Source: Larkinella punicea
GTDB taxonomy: Bacteria; Bacteroidota; Bacteroidia; Cytophagales; Spirosomataceae
Direction of reading: 5' to 3'
Assembly (NCBI RefSeq): GCF_003334855.1
Contig: NZ_QOWE01000021.1
Coordinates: forward strand, 62,001 to 126,000
DNA length: 64,000 nt
In this document: in pieces, positions 1 through 7,735 of the stretch
How positions within the stretch are numbered: the stretch's first letter is position 1
Layout: the number at the start of each line of letters is the position of its first letter
Translations under genes and position numbers: made by a program
The notes under the pieces: generated by a model
What the model saw: only the letters and a program-made list of their open reading frames with translations
The model's database searches: none
What the model was told of the DNA's origin: nothing

Positions 1-2
1 TC

Positions 3-38
3 CAGGCGGAACATACGTCGTTGCTGGAAGAAAAGTAA
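3..38 (+). CDS. Possible C-terminal tail of an upstream gene
   Basis: The frame starting at base 3 reads QAEHTSLLEEK and then a TAA stop, about 25 bases before the ATG of the following glycosyltransferase. This would be the last eleven codons of a gene whose body lies outside the window. Nothing can be said about its function. The two other forward frames stay open into the next gene, so this call rests only on the position of the stop and a plausible hydrophilic C-terminus. Confidence 0.3.
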   Translation, partial: QAEHTSLLEEK

Positions 39-64
39 AGTACCACACCGTCAAGTCGATAGCC

Positions 65-1606
65 ATGTCAACGGCGCCTGTTTTCAATTCCAATCCCTTT
101 CACGCGCTCTACAGCCGCTCGCTGGGCATCACCCGGTTCTGGAGTCTGATGGGGATCATTACGCTGGTGAAAGGCGTTTATGTCTATTACGGTCCCGATC
201 TGTTCACGGAAGAAGCCCAATACTGGCTCTGGTCGCGGCACCTGGACTGGGCCTATTACTCCAAACCGCCCCTGATTGCCTACGTTAATTCCCTCAGTTC
301 GGGGCTGTTCGGGATCTCGGCCCCGGTGGTCCGGCTGAATGCGGTTTTGTGCGGACTGGGAATTTCTTATTTCGTTTTCCGGCTGGGTGTCGAGCATTTT
401 CGCAGCCACCGGGTCGCGGTGCTGGGCGTGGTGCTGCTGAACGTCAGCCCGTTTTTTGTAACCGCAACGTTGTTTTTCACGACGGATTCGTTGCTGATGC
501 TGGCCTGGGCCGGTGCCTTGCGGTATTTTCTGCGCTACGTCGATACGGGTCAGCCCGGCGACGGCTGGCGAACGGCCGCTTTCGTGGTTTTCGGGATGCT
601 CGCCAAACCGACGATGGTGCTTTTCGGCTTCGTGGTGCTGGCGGGTAGTGGCCGGAATTTCGCCTTGATTTCCCGTCGGTTACTCGCTTTCGGAATACCG
701 GTTTTGGTAGGCCTGTTGCCTTCCCTGATCTGGAACTACCAGCACGATTGGGTGACGTTCCGGCATATTTTCACGCTGGCCGGCGGTTCCGGGTCTTCGC
801 TCCTTCATCGCAACGCCCTCGGTCAACTGCTGGAATTTGTGGGTGGTCAACTGGCCTACGGTTCAATTTTTATCGTCGTCGGTCTGCTGCTGGCCCGCCC
901 CTGGAAACTTCCGACGGTCGACCACGCCCGGCTTTTGCCGTTGTGGCTGGCTCCGGCGCTGATTCTGGCGGGGTTTGCGGTTTTGTCGGTTCACAAGCGC
1001 GTGGAAGTCAACTGGCCGTCGGCCACGCTGGTGGCCTGGCCGCTGGTGGTTTCGTACCTGTTGCACCTGCGCTACCGCCGGTGGTCGGAAACGCCCCGGG
1101 TAGCCTGGCCCGTGGGGCTGTCGGTGGCCACTCTCCTGCTGATTCTGCAACCCGGCTGGCTCGATGCCGTTGCCGGACGCCCGGTTTTACCGGTCAAAGC
1201 CGATCCGCTGTACCGGCTGGCCGGTTGGCGACAGATCGGCCAAACCGTCGATGACTTCGTTAAAGACCTGCCACCGGGTCATTTTGCGATTGTGAGCGAC
1301 AGTTACCACACGGCGTCCGAACTGGCGTTTTACGTCGGAGGGCATCCGGATACGTACTGCCTGCCCAATGCCAACCGGCGCATGAACCAGTTTGATTTCT
1401 GGCCAGCGCCCCCCGCTTCGCAGCGACAGAACATCGTGTATGTCAGCGAAGATCCCTTGTCGCCGGAAGCCCGGGCGCAGTTGGGGCCGGTGTTGCGGCA
1501 GGAGGTCTGGCCGGTGTATTACCGAAACGTGCGTGTCCGAACCATGTATCTGTACCACGCGCGGGGGTATCGTCCCAAAGCCGTCAAAAAACCGGTAATG
1601 TATTGA
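65..1606 (+). CDS. Glycosyltransferase family 39-type membrane protein (ArnT/PMT-like)
   Basis: This 513-residue polytopic membrane protein looks like a GT-C fold glycosyltransferase of the GT39/GT83 group. Such enzymes move a sugar from a polyprenyl-phosphate donor to a lipid or protein on the outer face of the inner membrane. After the first hydrophobic helix (about residues 25-42) comes the family's first periplasmic loop, with an acidic pair in FTEEAQYWLWSRHLDW followed by YYSKPPLIAY. About ten hydrophobic segments follow, then a soluble C-terminal part from about residue 375. The reading frame is open to the window edge, so a start slightly upstream cannot be excluded. The ATG at 65 places the first helix where the family normally has it. 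Acceptor and donor cannot be read from sequence. Confidence 0.85.
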   Translation: MSTAPVFNSNPFHALYSRSLGITRFWSLMGIITLVKGVYVYYGPDLFTEEAQYWLWSRHLDWAYYSKPPLIAYVNSLSSGLFGISAPVVRLNAVLCGLGISYFVFRLGVEHFRSHRVAVLGVVLLNVSPFFVTATLFFTTDSLLMLAWAGALRYFLRYVDTGQPGDGWRTAAFVVFGMLAKPTMVLFGFVVLAGSGRNFALISRRLLAFGIPVLVGLLPSLIWNYQHDWVTFRHIFTLAGGSGSSLLHRNALGQLLEFVGGQLAYGSIFIVVGLLLARPWKLPTVDHARLLPLWLAPALILAGFAVLSVHKRVEVNWPSATLVAWPLVVSYLLHLRYRRWSETPRVAWPVGLSVATLLLILQPGWLDAVAGRPVLPVKADPLYRLAGWRQIGQTVDDFVKDLPPGHFAIVSDSYHTASELAFYVGGHPDTYCLPNANRRMNQFDFWPAPPASQRQNIVYVSEDPLSPEARAQLGPVLRQEVWPVYYRNVRVRTMYLYHARGYRPKAVKKPVMY

Positions 1607-1743
1607 GAATTAATACCGCTACAACGCAACTCACCGACCGGCTTCGTTGTTCAATAAACAAAAACATCCACCTTGCTTTTGCCCTTGGTGTCCATCCGAA
1701 CTCAAGCGTTAAGCGTGCTATTTGCTGAAAATTATACAAAATC

Positions 1744-4083
1744 ATGGAAACGACCCTTTCTGTTTCCCCATCTGTCTCTTTTCCGTTCGAAGTTAAGTTG
1801 TCGTTTCAGCCCTTCGTGAGCTTTTTGAAAGCACAACAGGAGAAAAATAAATCCAATGCGGCTCTGTTTGGCCTCTATGCGCATATTCTTGAGCAATTTG
1901 AAAACTTACCCACGGCAGATAAAAGGCCGCTCGAAGATATCCTCGGACCGGACCGGCTAGCCAGCCTTTTTCAACTGGCGTCGCTGGCGGTTATGCCCAT
2001 GAGCACGACGGGTCAAGGTGTTGCTTATGCCTTTGGACTACCCGTTCCGATGAAAATGTTCTATCAGTCTGCCGAATTTAAACGGATGATGGAGCAATTT
2101 CAGAACCTGTTATCGACACTGCCCGAAGAAATCTGTGTAGAGGATAAACTGCGTTTTCTGTACCAGATGGTTCTCGATAAATGTTACCAAATCCGCCCCG
2201 GCAAAAATGCCGATCCGAGCTTCCGGTTTCAGAGACAGGTGAACGGACTAACCCGGTATTTTCGGCTCATCGTAAACGATACGTTCATTGAGCCCCGCCT
2301 GAACCATCCGACACCCGCTTTGCAACCCGCCTGGATTGATTTTGCCAATGGCACCGGGCCATTGCCGGAGCCTGAAAACCAACTGCCGATGGGAGAATTT
2401 ACGTCCGAAGGCTTTGCTTTTTTTGTGGTTGAAGACATTACGGAGGCCGAAACCGTTCAGCAGTTGCAGGCGGTTTTCACCCATCTGCATTCAGACGCCG
2501 AACCGGTTATTTACCGCCGTTTCGAAACCGCCCTGCGCAACCTGGTTGGCCAGACCGACCTCCAGATCAGCATCGTTCCGTTTTCGCAGGTGAACGGTTT
2601 TTACGTCCATCAACCAGAGGTGAGCGCGCGCAGTGTTTTCTTCCGGCATTCGAGCACGGTCATCGACGGCTACGATCCGGCCACGCAGGCCATCATTCAC
2701 AAATTGATCCGGAATCCCGCTCCTATGCTGTTTCCGAACCTGATTGGATTGCCCGGCAACGAGCAACAGCTTTTGAGCAAAAAAGGAATTCGCAGTTTCG
2801 CTTTTTATCCGGTCGTGAACGGAAGTGAAATGCTTGGCGTGCTGGAAATGGCCAGTCCGCATTCAACGGCGTTCGGAGACGACGTTCTGGAGACGATTCA
2901 GCGGGTGATTCCGCTCGTACAGGAATTGCTGCGGTATCAACTGCATCAGTTCAAACAAAATCTGGAGCGGCTGATCAAAACCAAGTTTACGCCCCTGCAA
3001 CCCGCCGTTGAATGGAAGTTCAATGAGGTGGCCTGGGAATACCTGCGGCTCGACAACAGGGAGTCGTTCAACAGCGAAGCTACGCAGGTGCGGTTTCCGC
3101 AGGTCTATCCGTTGTATGGCGCGATCGACATTCGCAATTCGTCGAACGAACGTTACAAGGCCGTGCGCCAGGATTTCGCCGACCAGTTGACGGCCATCCA
3201 GACCCTGTTGGGTCAGGCCGATTTGCCGGACGAACTGGCGCTGCCGAATCAGCTTATGACCACAGCCTATTCCTGGCAAAACAAACTCATCGCCGGGCTG
3301 AATCCGGAAGATGAACTGGGGATTTCGGACTTCCTGGCGCTGGAAGTCAATCCGTATTTCCAACACTTGCGGTTACATTATCCGCAACTGGAAACGCCGG
3401 TTCAGCGGTATTTCAAGCGAACGAATGCCACCAACGGACAATTCAATCAGGCGTTGCAGGTCTACGAACGAAGCGTCGAATGGCTCAATACGGCCGTCAA
3501 TACGTTCATCGAAAAAGAGGAAAAACAGCTTCAGACCATCTATCCGCATTATTTCGAACGCTACCGGACCGACGGAATGGAGTATACGATCTACGTCGGC
3601 CAGTCCATTGCGCCCCAAACACCCTTTGAACCGGATTTCCTGCGGCATCTGTACGCGTGGCAACTGAAGTCGATGGTGGAACTGGCTTCCCTGACGAACC
3701 TGCTGCTGCCCCGTCTGCCCCTGGCGTTGCAAACCACCCAACTGATTCTGGCCCATTCGCAGCCGGTGGACATCAGTTTCCGGCAGGACGAACACCGTTT
3801 CGACGTGGAAGGCTCCTACAGCATCCGGTATGAAGTATTGAAAAAGCGGATCGACAAGGCGTATATCGCCGGAACCAATGAACGGCTGACGCAGCCGAAT
3901 ACCATTGCGCTGGTGTATTCCAACCGCCGGGAAGTGGCGGATTATCTGCCTTTTATCACGGCTTTGCAGGAGCAGAAGAAGCTGACACCCGAAATCGAAT
4001 ACCTCGATCTCGAACCGTTGCAGGGTGTTGCCCGGCTGAAAGCCATCCGCCTGCACCTCAACTACCCGGAACCGGCCCGTTAA
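1744..4083 (+). CDS. GAF domain-containing protein, partner of the PycTM protein
   Basis: This is a soluble 779-residue protein with no signal peptide or membrane segment. The middle part, roughly residues 255-395, has a GAF-like pattern: a variable sensor half, a returning segment around KKGIRSFAFYPVV, and the strand MLGVLEMASP at about residue 362. The N-terminal 240 residues are helical and unassigned. The C-terminal 100 residues contain a conserved-looking segment (SIRYEVLKKRIDKAYI, then NERLTQPNTIALVYSN) that I cannot match to a family. I see no class III cyclase metal-binding aspartates, GGDEF, EAL, HD or kinase motifs. The gene lies 10 bases upstream of the PycTM gene on the same strand, so the two are very likely co-transcribed. 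A role as ligand-binding sensor for the membrane partner is inference. Confidence 0.75.
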   Translation: METTLSVSPSVSFPFEVKLSFQPFVSFLKAQQEKNKSNAALFGLYAHILEQFENLPTADKRPLEDILGPDRLASLFQLASLAVMPMSTTGQGVAYAFGLPVPMKMFYQSAEFKRMMEQFQNLLSTLPEEICVEDKLRFLYQMVLDKCYQIRPGKNADPSFRFQRQVNGLTRYFRLIVNDTFIEPRLNHPTPALQPAWIDFANGTGPLPEPENQLPMGEFTSEGFAFFVVEDITEAETVQQLQAVFTHLHSDAEPVIYRRFETALRNLVGQTDLQISIVPFSQVNGFYVHQPEVSARSVFFRHSSTVIDGYDPATQAIIHKLIRNPAPMLFPNLIGLPGNEQQLLSKKGIRSFAFYPVVNGSEMLGVLEMASPHSTAFGDDVLETIQRVIPLVQELLRYQLHQFKQNLERLIKTKFTPLQPAVEWKFNEVAWEYLRLDNRESFNSEATQVRFPQVYPLYGAIDIRNSSNERYKAVRQDFADQLTAIQTLLGQADLPDELALPNQLMTTAYSWQNKLIAGLNPEDELGISDFLALEVNPYFQHLRLHYPQLETPVQRYFKRTNATNGQFNQALQVYERSVEWLNTAVNTFIEKEEKQLQTIYPHYFERYRTDGMEYTIYVGQSIAPQTPFEPDFLRHLYAWQLKSMVELASLTNLLLPRLPLALQTTQLILAHSQPVDISFRQDEHRFDVEGSYSIRYEVLKKRIDKAYIAGTNERLTQPNTIALVYSNRREVADYLPFITALQEQKKLTPEIEYLDLEPLQGVARLKAIRLHLNYPEPAR

Positions 4084-4093
4084 CGTTACGAAC

Positions 4094-4654
4094 GTGAAAG
4101 ATAACCAACCGGTGCGGGGCATTGAAACCATGTTCCGCACCACCTCGACCAACCACGTCTACCTGAGCGACATTGCCGACAACAAAGCCAACATCCTCAT
4201 TTCGGTGAACTCGATCATGGTTTCCGTTATCGTTTCAGTGCTGGCCCTCCAGATCGACGAAAACCCGACGCTGCTGGTGCCGATGGTGCTGATTCTAACC
4301 ACCTCGCTGCTGACCATCGTTTTCGCCATTCTGGCCACCCGCCCCAACGTGACCAAAGGCACGTTCAAGCGGGACGATGTGAAGAAGAAGAAGGGCAACC
4401 TGCTCTTTTTCGGTAATTTTCACCGCATGAGTCTGGAAGACTTTGAGTGGGGAATGAGCGAACTGATGAAGGACAGTCCCTACCTGTACGGCACCATGAC
4501 CCGCGACATTTATTACCTCGGACGCGTGCTCGCTAAAAAATACCGCCGGTTGTGGATTGCCTACAACATCTTTATGTTTGGCTTCGGAATCTCAATTCTG
4601 GCGTTTCTGATCGTTTTTCTTCGCACCATGCTCATTGCCGCCCTGAGTTATTAA
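4094..4654 (+). CDS. Pycsar-type effector membrane protein (PycTM, DUF5706)
   Basis: This 186-residue protein matches my memory of the PycTM family. It starts with GIETMFRTTSTNHVYLSDIA and continues with DNKANILISVNSIMVS, the family signature around the first helix. Membrane segments lie at about residues 34-52, 59-81 and 158-182. Between them is a cytoplasmic block with TRPNVTKGTF and NLLFFGNFHRMSLEDF. In Pycsar defence, a PycTM effector is triggered by cCMP or cUMP and disrupts the inner membrane. Many Bacteroidota homologues carry an N-terminal HD domain, which is absent here. No pyrimidine cyclase is adjacent; the only partner is the GAF protein 10 bases upstream. The family call is fairly secure, but activity in phage defence is inference. 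Confidence 0.85.
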   Translation: MKDNQPVRGIETMFRTTSTNHVYLSDIADNKANILISVNSIMVSVIVSVLALQIDENPTLLVPMVLILTTSLLTIVFAILATRPNVTKGTFKRDDVKKKKGNLLFFGNFHRMSLEDFEWGMSELMKDSPYLYGTMTRDIYYLGRVLAKKYRRLWIAYNIFMFGFGISILAFLIVFLRTMLIAALSY

Positions 4655-4690
4655 TCCATGCGGTAAATTCGGTCTGAAAATAACATTTGT

Positions 4691-4781
4691 CCTGTTCGGT
4701 TTTGCCCCCAACCCCCTGAAGGGGGCTTTGTACTGCCATTTTTAAGCCCCCTTCAGGGGGTTGGGGGCAGAACCGAACAAG
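4691..4781. repeat. Large palindromic element (GCCCCCAACCCCCTGAAGGG family), copy 1
   Basis: Two arms of about 38 bases (4691-4728 and 4743-4781) are reverse complements with only a few mismatches and enclose a 14-base centre. Each arm contains its own smaller palindrome, CCCCCTGAAGGGGG, next to a CCCCAA/TTGGGG run. A second copy with the same core lies at 45866-45945. This one follows the PycTM gene and precedes a TonB receptor, so it can fold into a very stable hairpin and may end or insulate transcription. It looks like a mobile REP-type or MITE-like repeat. No transposase is present in the window. Confidence 0.85.
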
Positions 4782-4835
4782 GCATAAGATGACTTTTAAA
4801 TTTCATCGACAATACCGCACCAAACATCTGATTGC

Positions 4836-4843
4836 TACTTTTG
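4836..4843 (+). promoter_or_regulatory. Candidate -7 element (TACTTTTG)
   Basis: TACTTTTG fits the Bacteroidota -7 consensus TAnnTTTG exactly and ends four bases before the ATG of the TonB receptor. If used, transcription would begin at or next to the start codon, giving a leaderless mRNA. I see no TTTG -33 element at the usual 19-21 base distance, so the call is tentative. The same arrangement occurs before the NUDIX regulator gene at 60998. Confidence 0.4.
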
Positions 4844-4847
4844 CATC

Positions 4848-7106
4848 ATGAAACGAACGCTTTACGCTTTCCTGTTGACCTTCCTCAGCCTTCAGGCGTT
4901 TGCTCACCTCGGCGGCATTTCCGGTACCGTCCTCGACCAGACAACCCAGCTTCCCCTGCGTGGGGTGGTCGTGCAACTCACGGGTTTGGGCAAAGGCACA
5001 GTGACCAATGAGTTGGGGCAATACCGATTCACCGGCCTGGTGGCGGCTCCCTATAAAGTCGAGCTTTCGCACATTGGATTTAAGTCGCTGATTATCAACG
5101 TAACGATAAACGATGACGAAACAATCACGCTGAATACGGTTTTGAGCCGGTCGCCCATTGAGTTGCGGGAGATTGTCGTTTCGTCCCAGCAGGCGCACGA
5201 CCAGCAACTCATCAGCAGCCTCGACATCCGGATGCGGCCCATCACCAACTCGCAGGAAATTCTCCGGATGGTGCCGGGTTTATTCATCGGCCAGCACGCA
5301 GGGGGCGGAAAAGCCGAGCAGATTTTTTTGCGGGGATTCGATATCGACCACGGCACCGACATTCGCCTGACGGTGGACGGGATGCCGGTTAACATGGTTT
5401 CGCACGCCCACGGACAGGGTTACGCGGATTTGCACTTTGTCATTCCGGAACTAATCGAAGGCGTCGATTTTAGGAAAGGCCCTTACAACGCAGAAAAAGG
5501 CAATTTTACGACGGCGGGCTGGGCCGATTTTCGTACACGGACAACTCTCGACAAAAGTTTTGCCAAGTTGGAAGTCGGGCAGTTTAACACCTACCGGGCC
5601 GTGGCCGGACTGGATCTGCTGGGCGAAAAGGGGCGTGCCAAAAATCAGTCGGCTTATCTGGCCTCCGAATATTCGTATTCCGATTCGTACTTCGACCATC
5701 CGCAAAATTTCAAGCGGCTGAATGGGATGGGCAAATACCACGGCCACCTGTCGGAGCAGACCAACCTGACGCTGACAGGGTCGACGTTCTGGAGTAAGTG
5801 GAACCATTCCGGCCAGATTCCCGACCGGGCCGTGGCATCGGGCTTAGTCGGTTTTTTCGGCTCCGTCGACCCAACCGAAGGGGGCGAAACGAGCCGCACC
5901 AACGTCAATGCCGAACTGGTGACGGTGACGCCCAGCAATTATACCATTAAAAACCAGGTTTTCTACAGCAACTACAACTTCGAGCTGTATTCCAACTTCA
6001 CTTTTTTCCGGGACGATTCGCTCAACGGCGACCAGATTCGGCAGAAAGAACACCGGAATCTGTTTGGCTACAACGGCAGTGTATCACGAACGGATTTTGT
6101 CGGCAAAACCCGGTTTGTGTCGACGGCAGGCCTGCAATACCGTCAGGATCTGACGCACCAAACCGAACTGTCGCACACCCGAAACCGGACCGAAACACTC
6201 GAACGTCGGCAATTTGGCAACATCAACGAACGGAACGCCAGTGCCTACGTGGATGAACTCATTCAGTTTTCCGACCATTTTTCGCTCAATGCCGGGATTC
6301 GGCTCGATTATTTCCGGAGTCAGTATGACGATTTGCTTCAGCCGACGGACGGTTTGAAGCGGGCGGATGCGGCCCTTGTTTCGCCCAAACTCAATCTGTA
6401 TTACACGGTGAATCCCCGGTTTCAGGTGTACCTCAACACCGGAAAAGGCTTTCACTCCAACGACACCCGCGTGGTGGTTCCCCGGAACGGAAGGGAAATT
6501 TTACCGCCGGCCTACGGTTCTGATTTAGGAGTAATTTTCAAACCGTTTCCCCGTTTGCTCATCAACGCGGCAGGCTGGTATTTGTGGATGCAACAGGAGT
6601 TCGTGTATGTCGGCGACGAAGGCGTGGTGGAACCAAGCGGAAAGTCACGCCGGTACGGGGTCGATCTGTCGGTCCGCTACCAGTTGACCCATCATCTGTA
6701 CGCCGATCTGGATCTGAATACCGCCAAACCCCGCGCCATCGGGGCAGAAGCGGGGCAGAACTACCTGCCACTGGCTCCGACGTTTACCTCAACCGGGGGC
6801 CTGACGCTCCAAAATGCGGGGCGGTGGAGTGGTTCACTGCGGTATCGCTACCTGGGAACCCGGCCGGCCAACGAAGACAATTCCATTGTGGCCCAATCGT
6901 ATTTTGTGACGGATTTGCAGGTCAATTACACGCGGCCCCGCTACCAGTTCGGGTTGTCGGTGCAGAATCTGCTGAACACCCGCTGGAAAGAAACGCAGTT
7001 TGCCACCGAAAGCCGCCTGCGTAGCGAAACCGCTCCGGTCGACGAAATTCACTTTACGCCCGGAACGCCCTTTTTCGCCCGGCTGAGCTGGACTTTTTTC
7101 TGGTAA
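4848..7106 (+). CDS. TonB-dependent outer membrane receptor with His-rich plug
   Basis: This 752-residue receptor has a signal peptide (residues 1-19, ending QAFA) and a carboxypeptidase-like regulatory domain at about 22-110 (GISGTVLDQTTQLPLRGVVV). The plug follows at about 120-240 and then a beta-barrel ending in an aromatic residue (LSWTFFW). The plug contains RGFDIDHGTDIRLTVDGMP and VSHAHGQGYADLHFVIPE, with several histidines and acidic residues close together. Such clusters suggest a metal or metal-complex substrate, but this is inference. No TonB/ExbBD or metal-transport genes flank it. The upstream palindromic repeat separates it from the PycTM gene, and a hairpin terminator follows about 100 bases downstream, so it is probably transcribed alone. 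Confidence 0.9.
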   Translation: MKRTLYAFLLTFLSLQAFAHLGGISGTVLDQTTQLPLRGVVVQLTGLGKGTVTNELGQYRFTGLVAAPYKVELSHIGFKSLIINVTINDDETITLNTVLSRSPIELREIVVSSQQAHDQQLISSLDIRMRPITNSQEILRMVPGLFIGQHAGGGKAEQIFLRGFDIDHGTDIRLTVDGMPVNMVSHAHGQGYADLHFVIPELIEGVDFRKGPYNAEKGNFTTAGWADFRTRTTLDKSFAKLEVGQFNTYRAVAGLDLLGEKGRAKNQSAYLASEYSYSDSYFDHPQNFKRLNGMGKYHGHLSEQTNLTLTGSTFWSKWNHSGQIPDRAVASGLVGFFGSVDPTEGGETSRTNVNAELVTVTPSNYTIKNQVFYSNYNFELYSNFTFFRDDSLNGDQIRQKEHRNLFGYNGSVSRTDFVGKTRFVSTAGLQYRQDLTHQTELSHTRNRTETLERRQFGNINERNASAYVDELIQFSDHFSLNAGIRLDYFRSQYDDLLQPTDGLKRADAALVSPKLNLYYTVNPRFQVYLNTGKGFHSNDTRVVVPRNGREILPPAYGSDLGVIFKPFPRLLINAAGWYLWMQQEFVYVGDEGVVEPSGKSRRYGVDLSVRYQLTHHLYADLDLNTAKPRAIGAEAGQNYLPLAPTFTSTGGLTLQNAGRWSGSLRYRYLGTRPANEDNSIVAQSYFVTDLQVNYTRPRYQFGLSVQNLLNTRWKETQFATESRLRSETAPVDEIHFTPGTPFFARLSWTFFW

Positions 7107-7205
7107 AAAAAATCACTCCGCTAGCCCCCTTTATCTACGCCAACTGGCCTGATATTTGCTATTTTTTCGACATACCCGCAAGGGTAAGACAGAATTAACA
7201 TACAG

Positions 7206-7234
7206 CCCGACCAATCGAGTCGGGTTTTGTTTTG
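7206..7234 (+). terminator. Rho-independent terminator after the TonB receptor
   Basis: CCCGAC (7206-7211) pairs with GTCGGG (7219-7224) around a seven-base loop and is followed by TTTTGTTTT. The site lies 100 bases after the receptor's stop codon and before the small gene at 7319. Confidence 0.6.
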
Positions 7235-7318
7235 ACTTTTAGTATACTTGCACAAACATATCTATCGATTGTGTTTTTTTGTAAAAAGTGAGATGTACCT
7301 TTAAAAACAGTTGTGTGT

Positions 7319-7564
7319 ATGACTAGCTTATTCAGTAAAACGAGAGAAACCGTCATCGCGGGTCAATTCAAAAGCCAGACCACCCTCTTCTCGATGACGC
7401 CATCGACCCGGTTCGAGCGGAGATGCCACATCCTGTACGAATCGTACAGCCGCTTTATCGACGACGGTGAAAAGCTCCTCGCGGCCGATATTCTGAGCAT
7501 CATGAAGGACGTGCTCGATGACGAAATCAAGGCCCTGAATACCCCGGCTATTTCCAATAAATAA
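7319..7564 (+). CDS. Small hypothetical protein (81 aa)
   Basis: The reading frame opens with a GTG at 7313 two codons before an ATG at 7319, and the ATG is preferred. The product is a small soluble protein. It has a basic, Ser/Thr-rich N-terminal half (SLFSKTRETVIAGQF) and an amphipathic helical C-terminal half (HILYESYSRFIDDGEKLLAADI, then MKDVLDDEIKAL). It has no signal peptide, cysteine motif or membrane segment. I do not recognise the family. Terminator-like hairpins flank it on both sides (7206-7234 and 7596-7650), so it is probably a single-gene transcript, which supports its being real. TATACTTG at 7243-7250 is a near-consensus -7 element without a good -33 partner. Confidence 0.55.
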   Translation: MTSLFSKTRETVIAGQFKSQTTLFSMTPSTRFERRCHILYESYSRFIDDGEKLLAADILSIMKDVLDDEIKALNTPAISNK

Positions 7565-7595
7565 TCCTTTCATTACACACTACGGAATTTCATTG

Positions 7596-7650
7596 ACCGT
7601 CCGGATTGACTGAATCACCCGGCAATCCGGACGGTTTACTTCGTTTTTTC
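7596..7650 (+). terminator. Rho-independent terminator after the small gene
   Basis: A 12-bp perfect stem is formed by ACCGTCCGGATT (7596-7607) and AATCCGGACGGT (7624-7635), with a 16-base loop. A T-rich tail ending in TTTTTT follows. The site lies 31 bases beyond the stop of the 81-residue gene. Confidence 0.7.
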
Positions 7651-7735
7651 GGTCGGCCAGTCCGGCAAGCGGTTTCTTTGTTTCGTTCAACCAGACCTTC
7701 TGGCGTCTGGCTCTTCATCCAATCAAAACGAAACC

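Noticed and set aside
1744-4083. Possible adenylate/pyrimidine cyclase in the GAF protein, to complete a Pycsar system
   Set aside because: I looked for the class III cyclase metal-binding Asp motifs and the usual FxDxxGF pattern in the C-terminal half and found none. The protein is kept as GAF-only.
7691-7710. Small hairpin CCAGAC/GTCTGG upstream of the serine hydrolase as a riboswitch
   Set aside because: It has only a 6-bp stem, with no further conserved structure or known aptamer core. It is too weak to call.
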